Part shown: piece after piece, positions 23,001-38,000 of the stretch
How the letters are laid out: each line of letters opens with the position of its first letter
Position numbering within the stretch: position 1 is the first letter of the stretch
NCBI RefSeq assembly: GCF_036711975.1
Contig: NC_091967.1
Span: 5,022,001 to 5,086,000 of the forward strand
Reading direction: 5' to 3'
DNA length: 64,000 bases
From: Onthophagus taurus
Lineage: Eukaryota; Arthropoda; Insecta; Coleoptera; Scarabaeidae
The notes under the pieces: generated by a model
What the model was told of the DNA's origin: nothing
The model's input: only the letters and a program-made list of their open reading frames with translations
Databases searched by the model: none
Program-made: the position numbers and the translations under genes

Positions 23001-26000
23001 TTATCGGGTTCAGCAAAAAGATATTCTCCATCTAAAAAATAAAATATATAAACTATAATTGAGATTAACACTATTTTTAGTAGCAAATCTTAAGTAATCA
23101 CATTTATAGAACCACCTCCTAAGATTTTTGTCCTTTAGTATTTTGAAAATAACATCTTTTGTAAGTAGTATCTAGTCATCTGCAAACAATATCTAGTCTT
23201 CTGCAAGTAGTATCAAGTTTTGCACAAGCAGTATTTAGTCTTTTGCAAGTAGTATTTAGTCTTCTGCGTGCAGTATCTAATTTTCTCATAACAATATATA
23301 GTATTTTGAAAACAATATCTAATAATTTTAAAAACTATGTAAATTTTACCATTTTATCAAATTACAATCGGATTTTATGCAAGTAAGCAATTAATTCAAA
23401 AGTATTAAAGTGTGACTCCCTTTATTACGATTGACCTCCAAAAGTTACGTAGAAAGCAAAAAGTCGAGACGCAAAAGTGACACGTTAGCTCACATATTTC
23501 GTTACCGTACGTAAGGCTGGAAGCAAAAAGAAGGTCCGAATGCCATCGGTATACGCGCGACTGGCAGCCGTAGTATGGTTGGGCAAAAAAAAAGAACGGG
23601 GAGCAAAAGGACGACGATGGACGACGTCGAGAAAGAGAGAAAAAAAGGTCCGAGGGGGAAAAAGGTAAAAACCGAGGCGCAACAAAACCGATGGAGGAAT
23701 GAAAATGGAAAAAGGCCCAGGTGCCCTTCGGGCAAAAACCGAACGGACGGCAGCCGGCCGGCCGCTGCTGGAGGATCGTGTGCCCCGACGGGAGGAGGCA
23801 CGAGGAGGAGAGCCCGCCGGAGGAAATGAAAGAAAAAAAAAACAATACACTTCGACGGCTAAAGACAGGTAGCTGGCGGACGCAGGACCAGGGGGGAGAT
23901 CATTTGTATACTTGGGGAATGTGCCCAAGCGGGTACATTCCGAGCAACAAATATCCATCCAACGAAGCGCTTCGAACGAGAGGAGATCCCCAATATACAG
24001 TACCGTATTTAGTTAAAAACTAACAATCAAATTAAAAAAACACTTTTCCCTCACCAACAAAATTAATATTCAACAATCAGAATTCACAAAATAATTATAA
24101 CTTATATTTAAAAATCAAATTTTATTAAAACGATTGTTTCAGCTCACTAATAAATTTATAATCAAAAAAAAAAGTATAAGAATAATTTATTATCCAAATC
24201 CAACCCTGTAAAAAACCCCTTCTCCTCCTCCTTTCATAAGCACGCCAAGCAAAGGTAGCATCGGTTGCGGCAGCAGGAGCAGCAGCCTTGCGGTGTGGCA
24301 CCACGGCGCAGCGGAGAGGAGCAAAGAGAAGAACGAACGAGAGGAGCAACACGGCCAGCAGGCCTTTAACTGGACGCATTCTTGCCGAGATGAATCCCGT
24401 TCAAGGTCACACAAGGTTGCTCACGGCGCAAAGGTGCACCGAAAATTCCGATCCGGATGACTATATACCCGGGACGGACGCTAATTTTTCATCCTCCTTC
24501 GTCCTCCTGCCCATATGCGTAGAGGAAAGACCTCCATCCGATGGCAGCAGGCCAAATCGACCAAACAACCAACCGCCGAGGGTTGACAGGATCTTCGGAC
24601 CACGAGAAGGATTCGCATCGGAATGCGGCGTTTTAATTATTTTCCTATTATCCCCACGTCCCTGGTATAATTTCGAACCGAGCAAGACGAAAAAAAGGGT
24701 CAAAGTCAAGCAAAAAATAAACGTGAAAGAAATGGAGGTGAAGTTTTTTTGCTGATTTTATTATTGAGTGGGTCTGTTTACAAGATCAATTCATTCATAA
24801 ATAATTTTATTGTAATTCTTTCTAGATTTAAAACATTTATTATTATTTAATTTGTTAAAATACGGCGAATAACGTTTTTAGTTATCTTGTTTACTATTTA
24901 CTTTAGATATCTCAAGGTTGTGTAAGTGTGTTAGAAAATTAATTTAAAAAGAAAACATTTTTTATAGCTACTTTAAATCGTATTAACTTGATTTTTAATA
25001 TTTTAATGAGATGATCACTCCATAAGAGGCTTTGTCAAAGTTGTTCTTTTCCAGTTAAGCTTAATATCATTTAGTTCTTGTTTTTCTTAAATTGTAATCT
25101 CACTACCTTCCTTATTTTATTATAAACCACTATTTACTTTGTCATTACAAGCTCTATTCCAATTTGAAAAATATATTACATTTGTTATCTTATCCTAAGG
25201 TAATTCCTCAACAAATTAGTTTAGTGGTTCTTCAAAGAGTAATTTTACTGACTCTCATGAAAGTCTTAAACCTTACGGCACCTCTCAGTGGCTATCATAT
25301 TTGTAAAGAATATCCTGGAACTGTATCTGAAAAAGTCTGTGAAAAGCCGTTACAAGAGGAAGCTATAGACCAAAACTCCGAAACTCCAAAATTCCTGGGA
25401 AAAGCAAGCGTGACCAAGCTCGAAACGAAGGTTATAAGCACAAAATCAATTTTCATCGATTTAACTAATCCAGAGTTGTTCGAAAATGTTTGAAAGACAA
25501 AACTCATAATGCCAAGGAGTTCTTTAATACTATGTTGAGCAACATATATTGCAGAGGGCCTGCGGCCGAAGTGCTTTGTGTCTCGGCTTCCAGCGACCTC
25601 GGCTAAGTTAATGACACTTGCGCTTATAAACTAATTATAAGCATTAGCAAAGTTGATAAGAAGATGCAACCTAAGTACATGATATCACAACCTTTTTATG
25701 AGATAATAACAAAAAAATTTTGATTCATGGGGTTCTTTGGTATCAACAAAACATCGGAAAAGAAGCCTGAACTTGAGGTTGCTCAGGAAAGTCTATTGTT
25801 GAGGTGGAAAGTTTGAGGTAGGCAAAAAGTAAGAATTGAAAAAAATAATTGGAAACACAATAATACAAAGCAAACTAGCAACACTACTAAAAATAATATA
25901 TTAACGCAAGAAATTTAAGAAAGTGATCAGAAAAATTTTGCCTCAGATTCAGTTTTGAAAAAAATTCTTTACATCGTTTTGGAACAATTTTGGTATTCAT

Positions 26001-29000
26001 TACTACATGTATGCTGCTTCACAGAATCTTGCTTCTTGTGTTGCAAGCGCATATTTTTTTTTTCAACCTCCTCCACCGAATAAAATAAAAACATTAAAAC
26101 AGCTTGTACCAACCACTGATTATTCGCTTATTAAATTCGTTATTTTTTTCTGATTACAAAAATATAGGGTTTGATAGGTCTATTTCTTATTGTTTTAGAA
26201 TAAAGCTAAAAATAAACTTTTTTTAGTGTCGTCAAAGAAATTAAATTTACAGTTTCCTGTAAGGTATAACTAATAATTAAAAAAAACATATTTCTGATAT
26301 TTGTAACAAATACATTTGTTGAACTATTTAATTTATATTTGTTTTACATCAAAATTCGAATAGATTGCATTATTTCACATTTTTTATTAATATTTAATAT
26401 TATTATTAAATGACTTAATAAATTATTGATAGATGGCGCTCATATATATTTTTTTAATTCAAATAAACAGCAACTAAAATGTCAAACTAGAAATCGTGTT
26501 TTTTAAGATGAATTTCGAAAATTACGAAAAGTTTAACATGTTAAAATGTTACATATTAGAAAATAAAGTAAATTTTATATCAATTTTTAGTAGAATAATT
26601 TGTAGTTATAATTTACAGGAAACTGTAAATTTAATTTCTTTGACGACACTAAAAAAAGTTTATTTTTATCTTTATTCTTCTAAAACAATAAGAAATAGAC
26701 CTATCTAACCCCATATTTTTGTAATCAGAAAAAAATAACGAATTTAATAAGCGAATAATCAGTGGTTGTTTCCATTTAAAAAAACGAAAATTGTCATCAT
26801 ATCTCAAAATCTAAAAACGAAAAATTTTTTTTGACTACGTCATCGAATTCTCTGTAAAAAAGTGTCCATATAATGTCTTAGTTATAATACTCCACCTATA
26901 ATAATAAGCAAGATAATTGCACTTGCTGGTTTTACGATATTTTCAATTTTGGCCGCTTTGAGGTTTTTGGCATTAGCAGTTTTTCGAAAAACGAGATCAT
27001 GACATGTAAGCTACTTTTTTTCTAACTCTTATAGTTTCCGAGATAGCCTATTCGGACATCGAATTTGAACCACCCTGTACAATAAGCTTTTCTGATATGA
27101 CAAAGATTTCCAACACCTAATAAAACGATCATTAAACACATAAACCTATTATTACAATGCATTGTTTGAGTTGTTATTACCCTTCTCTATGTGTGGCAAT
27201 AAAAAAGTGTTATTAGGTGAAATCAATTTAATCATAAATCTTAAAAGTGTTATTCTCAATAATTTGTAAAATAATTTTTATGATGATAATTAAGAATGTT
27301 GCGGTGTTGAGTACCCATAAATATGATCTGAAAATTCTTGTGAAAATTACAAACGTCTAAGTAATGGTCAATTAAACTGCAGTATTTAAATTCAAGGAAC
27401 GATCTATTCATGAATGCATATTTCAAACGTTATGTTACGAACGAATCGATTAGTGTTGAATGAATAAGAATAAATCCGGATTTGATGGTTGTTTTTAAAG
27501 TATGGCATCCAAGAAATACCGTAATCGAAATACACGTCGATAATAAACCTTTAGAAATCTTTGAAAATTTTCAATGGAAATTAGAAAGCTTTTACGATTA
27601 TATTTTTTATAAACATTGTTATTTCTTGGATGTTAATAATTGTATTTAGAAATAAATTACTTAATTAGTTTTTGAATTCGCATAAATGGTTAGTAGTAAT
27701 AACGTTTGTAGTAATAAATATTATATTAGCATTCCATTACTAATGAGTAACGTTCCAATTTGTTCCAACGTAGTAACATTTCTAAATACATAACCGAATC
27801 GAATCTAAAAACGGGAAATATAATAATACAAAGATTACTCAACTCCATATTCACCGTTCGATTCGTTTCATTTCATTGTAATGCGGTTCTTTATTTATTA
27901 TCTTAGTATATAAAAAGTTGTATTAATTAATAAAGAAAAAATTTTATTACAATTATTTAAATGAAAAGTATTCCGGTATCGTACACGTAAATAAAGCAAT
28001 AAAGACGATGACGTAACGTCGAACGTATTAAATACCAGTCGGAATTTCCTCAGATGTCCTAGAATCGTAGGAATGTCGATTCGATTCTGGAAAAATTCTT
28101 CGGCTTGCACGGCGGTGGTGAAATAACAACGCTCGCGGTTTATATTTGGCAATAAACATCTCTGGGCGATTTTATCATTACATTACTTTAATGATTTAAG
28201 GTTTTCCACCAAAGTAAATTTCAGCTCGTCGTTAAATGGCATATTATCATAAATATGCGAAATACCGAGACTCCCATTTACACACCACTTTAATTACTAA
28301 TTTCCTCTACACACGAAGAAAATCGTTCAAGTATTTATTAGTAACGTGAGAACTTGAGTATAAAAAGAAATTATTTTTTAATAGAACTCACATAAATAAT
28401 GGTTAAACAATAGGATATAACGATACATTAAAAAAAGTCAAAGTCAAAGTAATTTTTTTTAAATTCATGGGTATTTAATTACAACTTTGATTAAATCATA
28501 AAAGTTTATTGTTTTATTACACTATCGACAAGATAATAAATAAATATACAAGTGTAATATCTAACGTTGAACCTTGGCACGATTATGCTAATTGAGTGAT
28601 TAATGCTTGTTTCACATTACTCTCTCCGGCGTTGATTTTAATTCGCTCGATTTGACGTATTACGTTTTTCTTCTTTTATAAATCCCACCATAATAATCAA
28701 TAAGCGGATGTTAAGACGCTTTTAAGCGATTACCAGTGATTATTAATAAGTTGTGCTTTCGTCGATTAATTACGTCGGTCCGAACGATTGACTCCCATCG
28801 TTTAATACGAGGACAGGATGTGTAAGTGACGAATAAATCGAAATGAAATTGTATCGATGTCCACGTTAGGTTTCAACAAATTCCTTTATTTTTTTTATTT
28901 ACCGCCAATTTTGGTCGGGCAATAATATTATTACTTTCTAGAACGATACTTATATAACATACAATATATGTAATATACAATATCTTTAATTGGATGACTC

Positions 29001-32000
29001 ATAATATGGTCTTGTTTAAAATGTAATCGTAATGTTTTTGATATAGAGATAGTGGCGACATTTTTTTTTAAGATTAAATATGGTACAGCTTATAAAGTAT
29101 TAATTTAAGTAACTTACACAAAATAAAATTGAATCGAGTCTATTTTATCAATAACTCGAAATGTATTCTCTAAGATCAAGAGTTTTTTACAATCGTGATG
29201 ATGACGAAGTGATACTTATCAATGATGATGACACTGATGACTTGTTAGAGAATGTTAATTCGATTTAGCCCAAAAAAAATACTCAAGTGCTTCATAATAG
29301 CCTTTGCTTAAATTCAATAAAAATAGATTTTGTTGTAAATGTGATACAACCATGCTTAACTCCTTAGCATACAATGACGTTTGGAAGACGTCATCCATTT
29401 CCTGTGTAGACTTTGATATCTTCGAGATGTCTCTAACGGAAGCTGAAATTATGCATCGATTCTGATTTATTTAAAATGTTCAAGATGTTCTCCTCTCCTT
29501 TTTTTGCAACAGTACCTTTTTGATTCGGCAAAAATGCCAATAAAGATGCCAAACACTGTAAAAAATGTTTAGATCCTCTACATCTTCTAAAATCCTTTGA
29601 AATGATGACCCTACCAGGATTAATAAAGCAGAAGAAATTACTAACACTCTAATATATTATTACAAAATCTTCCTAGAACAACATGTACAACAACAAATTA
29701 CATTTGCAATGAAATTTTATGAAAAGGAAGGATTGGAAGAGTCAATATGCAGTTTTGATGTAAATATGACGCAATCTTAATGGAGAGTTGACTCCTTACA
29801 AACTTGACTCGATGGAAACATGGCAAAGACTTTATGCAGAGCTGACGTAGACTTTATATGGAGTGGTATCGCTGCAGAATGAAGAGTCGATGTAGACACG
29901 AACATACATTCCTAGACGCAGTATTAATGTTATAGTAGAAACCACGAGAGCTGGCAGTGACAGATCGCTTAAAAATGGTATGAATCAAGATATGGACGTA
30001 CGACTTAGATTATTTCACCACATACATTTAAATGTAGGTTATGTTAGTAATGGAGGTTATATGTCAAACATTGTCAAAGATATTATTTAATGATTTTCCT
30101 TTCAAAGAAAACATTTTCGGCTTGTGAAAACACTAACAGATTCATGACAACGCTCACAAGACGTTTCGATTTGAGGTTATAATTATAGAGTTATATCCAT
30201 AGAAAAATTTATATATATTATGTATATAGAAGGTCATCTCCCCACTATTTTTTGGTACATTGAGCGCTCCCAAGGGGATTGTGAGGGAACTAATTAGGTT
30301 AAAGCGCGAAATTTAAATATAGGTATTTCTATACCGGTTTATACCAATACTTTATTTTGAAGAGGTCAAGTACATTTTACAAATAAATGCAAAAAAATAT
30401 GAATTTATAGTTTTTCCAAGATAAAATTCATAATTTTAAATATAATATATGTATATTGCTCTTATTTAAGAGCGCCAATTTATCTATCGGATAAACTTAT
30501 GAAGAGGTGGTAAATGTGGCCCTAACTTATTTAAACACTTAACTAAAGGATATAAAACACTAAGGCCCACTTTTACCACCTCTTGATAAATTTAACCGAT
30601 AGATAAATTGGCGCTCTTAGCCAATGAGAGCGCTTAAAACCGCTGTAACCATGGTAATTATCTATCGGTTAAATTTATCAAGAGGTGGTAAAAGTGGGCC
30701 TAAGCCAAAGGAAAGTAAGAAAGAATATACACTGGGTTATCACCAGTTATCACACCAAACGACAAAACAAAAATGTGACATTTGCTGTCACCTTTGAGTT
30801 TGACGGGTTTGACGTGACATATAAATTTTTCTATGGTTACAAGCGCTTTGTTTGTGTAGATAATGCAGATTGCCACAAATTCAGTCTACAACGACATCCA
30901 ATGGATTGTGAGGGTACTAAAACCTGGGTCTACATTTTTATAGTAGTGAGATTGCACACCATGGTTACATCCCTTGGAATGCTTGGAAGAACAGACGTAC
31001 TTTTTCGACGTGGCCATTTGAATTGTACAGCAGACATATTAAACTAATGCTATCTCTTTCTAACATACATTACTCTCTATCGATTTGTGAACTACGTATG
31101 GCATTTCTAAGAGCGGAAAACGATGATTTACTGCCAGCTCTCGTGGCGTCTACTATAACCGGATATCAATATGATACAGATTAAAGACTGAATGCACTCT
31201 TGATAGAGACAAAGCAAAAACTTGATCCAATAATAAATAGATTTGATAGAGACATAATATTCATCTACATCCTAAACTGATACAGTTTGTATGCAGACCT
31301 AATAAATAGATGATAAAGTCTTGCTGCACACTTGATGGTGCGATTAATGCTTCTTCATTTCATGGTAAGCATCTCTGTTAATATGGCAAACAAGGTTTTA
31401 AGGAATATCTTAATCAGCAACTTAAACGTCATAAATTTTAATCCTAGAATTATAGAATCGAGTTCTTCATCTCTAACTATAGCATCCATCAATATTATAG
31501 TATTGGAGAGTAGCAAGTTAAATGTGAATTTGTAGTGAATTTTACTTAAGATGCAATATATAAAAATATTTCCATAGAAACCAGGCTAATTTCGAACCAG
31601 TTTCTGAAGAAGGTTGCAACATGGCATCCGAAACGTCAAACCTTTTCTTAAAAGACTGGGATACTGTAATAGCCAGTGTTAAAGAGATTTCGTTTCTGGG
31701 TTGGAAAATAGATCCTGGACTGTCTTGGGCCAATCATATTGGTTTCCTTGCTGGCAAGATCATTTCTCATATGCCATTCGGATTATTTCCAGATCAGTTG
31801 GCATTGAGGCAGCATTCCTCAATGCCTTGCTAAGATATGGAGGTGTCTTTTGGGGTCGTGGTGTTGGTATAGATAGAATCTTCATACTACAGAAGAGGTA
31901 TGTAAGAGCAATCTTTGGTGTAAAAAATATTGAATAACTACTAATTTTTCAAAAAATATGAAATATCACATCCTAGAGACACACGCAGGAAGGTGAACTG

Positions 32001-35000
32001 CTATCTAATGCCACCAAAAACGCACCACCCAAGCTCCACAGAAGTAGAGGTAAAAAACAGCCTTAAAATCTACACTGATGGTTCAAAGAGACGGGAAGGA
32101 ACTGGAGCCGGAGTCTTCTCGTACGATCTCCGACTCCACGTATCTGAACCTTTAGGTATAAGTACCACCGTCATACAGGCGGAGTTAATCGCCATACAAT
32201 TTGCCGCTGACGTTATTGTCAGATCCAACTTGGTAGGTAAGACTTTTACAATTTATACTGACAGTAGACAAGCTATTTTAGCCCTGAATAGAATAACAAT
32301 TACCTCAGGACTTGTTATGGGTTGTCATCTGACATTGGAGAAGGCCGCAGTGCATAACTGTGTCATACTTCAATGGATAAAAGGACACTCGACTTGTTCA
32401 GGTAACAAGCACGCTGATAGGCTTGCCAAAAGGGCTGCCAAGCGAGCGCCATGTTCGCCTGAACCGATAATCGCTCCGTCCTTATCAACTCAGATTGAGA
32501 TAATTAAAGATTTTACCCACAAAAAGTTCATGAACTGGTGGGATAGGGTTAAGGGTTGCCATCTGTCTAAGGAAGTGTTACATTATCCTTCAGCAGAGGC
32601 AGCCTTGTCTTTCGTAAGGCTTGGTAGAAACGCTCTACGAACTGTAACGGGACTCGTCACGGGTCACTGTAAGGTAAACAAGCATCTTTATAACCTTAAG
32701 CTTGCTGTTAGTCCTCTCTGTCGCCTCTGTAAAGAGAGCGAGGAGACGGTCCGACACATCTTGTGTGAATGCCCCACTCTGCAAGACCTCAGAATGAGAG
32801 ACTTCGGAGAGGAATGGCCGACCACAGATGGCATCAGGAACACACCTCTGAGCTGTATCCTAGCCTTCGGAAATTCCTTAGGCTGGTTGATGTAGCCGGA
32901 GACAGTGTAGGAGGATGTACAAGGGGCCCGTTGGGGCCTAGGTGCTGTGTGCATAGCATACCCTCCGCTTTCCTACATACATACATACAACGCACCTTAC
33001 TAAGATTCAGAAGACGGCTCTGTATCAAGATCTACAATCACATTTCGGAGGGTATAAGGATCCTGCCAGTTCCAAGATTCCGGAGTAGACTGAGAGTTAT
33101 TATCACGGAAAATCCGATGTATATCATTGACATGTTTTTCCAATTTAATGTTTGAATTTAATTTGTATTATATCACAATGTAGTTATTGTTAAATTGACG
33201 CACTTTACACCTTTTTGGTAAAATGGAGGAATAAAGTATTATTATTATCAGTGTTAGTTCCAGTTTTACACTAGCACTATCACTAGAACTAACACAAGAC
33301 ACTGAACTAGAATCATTCGGGTTGGGTTGGGTACGGCTACCTCTCTTCAGATGACTGATAGGTGGTAGGTAGCGCTAGTTAGCATAAAATATATATGTTT
33401 TATACAGGATAATTCAAATTTGACCCCCACAATTCTCAGAATCTCAGAAACCACAAGAAATACAGAAATGGTTAAATGGGGGCAGTTATAGGCAAAAAAC
33501 GAAAAAATCATTTTTTGTTTTTCGACCATATTTTAAAAACTAAACCGGCTAGATTCAAAAACTTAGTTGAAACAAGATGAGCTCTAAGATACGCAACTTT
33601 GCCCCCATTTAACCATTTTGTGTATCTCTTATGGTTTCTGAGATCTCGATGGTGGGGGTCGAATTTGAATTATCCTGTATATGCACATTTTTATTGAACT
33701 AAAAGTAGAACTACCACTAGACCAAGAACTAGAAACATTCAGGTTTAGACGTCTTTAGAGACGGGAGAAGTTGCTATGAAAGATAGTTTGATGTATCATT
33801 GTGTTAGATTATTTAAAATGTAAATTTATGTTGATCTGTTTTTGCATTTGTAAGAAATTGGTAGTCATAAAAATTTACACCCTGAAACTTTAATATAGTA
33901 GAAACCACGAGAGATGGCAGTGACAGATCGCTTAGAAATGGTATGAATCAAGATATGGACGTATGACTTAGATTATTTCACCACGTACATTTAAATGTAG
34001 GTTATGTTAGTAATGGAGGTTATATGTCAAACATTGTCAAAAATATTATTTAATGATTTTCCTTTCAAAGAAAACATTTTCGGCTTGTGAAAACAGTGAC
34101 AGATTCATGACAACGCTCACAAGACATTTCGATTTGAGGTTATTATTATAGAGTTACATCCCTTAAAAGAACAGACGTACTTTTTCAACGTGGCCATTTG
34201 AATTGTACAGCAGACATATTAAACTAATGCTATCTCTTTCTAACACACATTACTCTCTAGTGGTTTGTGAACTACGTATGGCATTTGTAAGAGCGGAAAA
34301 TGATGATTTACTGCCAGCTCTCGTGGCGTCTACTATAATTACTAATTCATTGTAAAATAATCAATTTTGAGATACGACACAATATGAAATTTTAAATAAT
34401 AGAATTGCACACGCGCACTTACACGCACACACATACACACCAAGAGAAGAGCTACTAATTTGTCCGGCTGTAATTGGTCTTGATTAGTGTAGCGATGTTA
34501 TCGGGGCGATGTCGCAATAGTACCGAAGAGGACGGGCGGCGCGCCGATCCGCAGGGGGCCGCAGGCAAAGAGGGGGACCTTAGGGGGGCCGAGGCTCGCG
34601 CTCGCTGGGGCTTCGGGGCCGTGGTGGCGGCGGCGGCGGCCGGCGACGGAGGGGCGCGGCGCCTCGGAATGCCGTCCAGCGCTGCAACATTCCGTAGCGG
34701 TTGGTACAGTCGAAGCGGAAAACGGGCCTGTCCGGGCTTCTCTCGGTAGGAGAGAGCCCATTCAAGGGGATCTCCTCGAGAGGGGACTACTACTATACTC
34801 TCTCAACGTGTGCCCTTCCCAACCGCCGCCGCGTCGCCGTTCTCCCGAAACGGAGGCCCCCCCGACAAGAAATGGCGGGAAATCAAGAAATGTTTACATT
34901 CAGTATTAACAAAAAATTAATAGATAATAAAATTGATACGATAAGGTGATCTAGGTGATTCATTCTTATCTACTCAAGTATGTTAATGTTTATTCTCACT

Positions 35001-38000
35001 ATCAATTATGATAGACAGCTTGGTACCCTTTGTTTCATTTCAAAGTATAACTTTCAACACTTTGATTACTATTTTTTAATAGATCAAATATTCATCATCA
35101 CAGCGCAAATTTTAAAGTTAACAAACACCGCGAATTTTATCTGGGTGATTTCATTTAAATCAATTGTTTTGTTGCTACTCTTAAAAACATGTTTATACTG
35201 CCACATCATCGTTTAGTTATGTTCACAAATGTGGCAATGTGTTTTCCGCATTCTTTCACAAACACCAAAAGTACCTTAACAAATCAAACTAAAAAATAAT
35301 ATTGTGTAAGGTTAAGATAAAAATTCAATTTTTCTTTTTGTGAATAAACAATTCTAACTTGATTAAATCGAATGAATTACTTTATCAATGTTGTTATGCA
35401 TTGATTCGATTTATTCTCGCGTTCAATTCAATTCTTCGCGGTAATAATCGAACGATGGTTGTAAAATAGATGGACGGACGGATCGATTGGAGTTCTTTTC
35501 GCACATCCACAACAATCGAACGCAATTAATCACGCCATTCTACTCTCTTATTATCGAATAATAAGCATAATTAAATTTTGCGCGCCCTCTCTCCTTTATA
35601 CCGAGAATATCGCGAAATCAACGCGTGTACTGCACGCGATTATCGCCTCTTTTTACTCTCGCCTTTCGACGAAGACGCCATGTGAATTAACATTCCGACG
35701 CGAAATGGCGCTTAATTATGAGAATATGCTGAATTGCTGTGTTTCGTTATTTTTACTTTGATACGTTTTATCATAGAGTTACGTCATTGTTAGATGTATA
35801 AAGAGAGCATTGTATTTGTGAATTATTTACATTTTGATAAGAACAAAAAAATCTCTGTGGTGTTGAGAATGATTTATAAAATTGTATTTAAATGTTTTTA
35901 ATTTATACTATTAATAATTGGACATCACTTGACTAAGCGACATTTTATCGTTTTTAGAGATTTTCATGCTGTCTAGGTAGGTATATACTTATCTTCAAAA
36001 AGTTCGAACTTTCAACGTTTAATTTTGACATATTTGTCAACTTCATTAAAAATCCTTTAAAATGAGTCCAAACTCGACATATTTAACTTTGATATTAATG
36101 GAGATACAATCACTTCCGGTTTGACACGTCAAAGTCAATTTTGACATATTTGTCATCTTCATTAAAAAACCTTTAAAATGAGTCCAAAGATGACGCACTT
36201 ATCTCAAAAAACAAAAAAGTTAGATAAAAAACATTAAACCCGAAGTTAGCAACAATGAAGATAGCAATTTAATTTTTAAATATTAATACCAACCTCAATT
36301 TTTGTTTTTTTTTTTTTAGTACATTTTTGTTTTTGTGACAAATATTAAGATATTTTATAAAAATTAAGAATATATCAAAATGACATTGACATTTCAAACC
36401 GGAAGTTGCTTATATCTCGAGTAATATTGGAATTAACCGTATCATGTTTGGACTCATTTTAAAGGATTTTTCACGACGATTACAAATATGTCAAAATTGA
36501 CGTTGACATTTTTAACCGGAAGTTGACCATAACTTCATTAATATTGAAGATAAATATGTCGTGTTTGTACTCATTTTAAAGGATTTTTAATGAAGATTAC
36601 AAATATGTCAAAATTGAGGTTGACATTTTAAACCTGAAGTTAGTTATCATATAATATAAGTTTTATAATCGAAATTAATCTAGTGTTAGCCACTTTTTCG
36701 CACTTTCTTTTTATTTTTAAAGTGTTATTAAGTGTTATTAAAAAAAAATTGTCGATTTTTAAGCCACATGATGAGTTTCTTAATATTTCTGTTGTTAAAA
36801 AAGAGCGTTCTTAAATTTTAACCTCTAAACTTGTAACACTTCGTCCTTAATTTCATTTTACAACTTTTTAAACTTTAATTTTGTAAATTAGTATTTTTGA
36901 TGTGATCTTTTTTAACAAAAGAAAAAGAAATATTAAGAAACTTGTTTGTAAAATGGATAGTATGAGGGATGTTAATCTATTTGAAGAGTCTCTGAAGATG
37001 GCCAAGGGCCGAAACTAGTTAGACTTAAATTCTATATAAAATAGAAACCAGTTTAAAAGTACAAAATCAAACTCTAGATCATTTTCTTCGAAAATTTTTA
37101 CACGAAGTATCATTTTTTGACTCTAATATTTGTTATTAAATTTATGCCACGACTTACAGAAACGTCCTGTATAATCGTAAAACGACTGACCAAGCGGATT
37201 CTGTGCTTATGATGGCTGTCATCAGTGTTCTGTGATAAAATATAATGTCTTATATTTTTAAAGAGATGAAAACGAAAATCCCGTTTTTCTCAACATTGTT
37301 CATTTGTCGCTTAGTCAAGTCCAATTAATATATTAATGCAGTAAAATGCAACATAGCGTAACTACCCAATGCCTGGGGTAGTTTTGCAAAGGAAAAATTT
37401 TGCTTGGAAAAGGTTTTAAGAGACGTGCAGCTAAACCAGAATGTTTTACACTTGCAGTGTTACTAGAAGACCTAAAACTAGAATCATTCGGGTTTAGCCG
37501 TCTTGAGAGACGTGCGGCTAAATCCGAATGTTTCTAGTTTTAGGTCTAATGCTAGTTCTAGTGACAGTAGTAGTAGTTAGCGCTAGTTAGCATAAGATGT
37601 TGCATATTTTTATTTAACTAACACTAGACGTAGAACTAGAAACATTCGTAGAACTGTTAGTTCTAGTTTTACACTAGCTATGTTACTATACCTAGAGCTA
37701 GAATCATTTGGGTTTAGCCGCAAGTCTCTAAAGACGGCTAAACCCGAATGATTCTAGTTCTTGGTCTAGCGCTGCATAACAATTAAAAGTAGGTCTAGTG
37801 TTAGTTCTAGTTTTAGCTCAATAAAAATATGTAACATAGTAATATTTTATGCTAACTAGCGTTACCAACCACCTGCCAACCGTCTTAACACGTTGACTGC
37901 CATGAGAAGCGTAACTTGATGCACGGCAAAATTTCCACAACAGCCACGAGAAGCACCAGTTGATTCTCATGAGTATTTAATTTTAATTTGTTCCGGCCAG

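Noticed and set aside
23405..24755. Many overlapping frames of 80-157 codons on both strands
   Set aside because: They overlap each other in several frames, are rich in Arg, Pro, Ser or Phe as expected from a GC-rich island with few stops, and show no domains. They are treated as composition artefacts in possible regulatory DNA.
34474..34949. Frames on both strands in the GGC-rich block
   Set aside because: Ala/Gly/Arg/Pro runs in opposite-strand frames come from the GGC repeat; no homology or splice structure is recognised.
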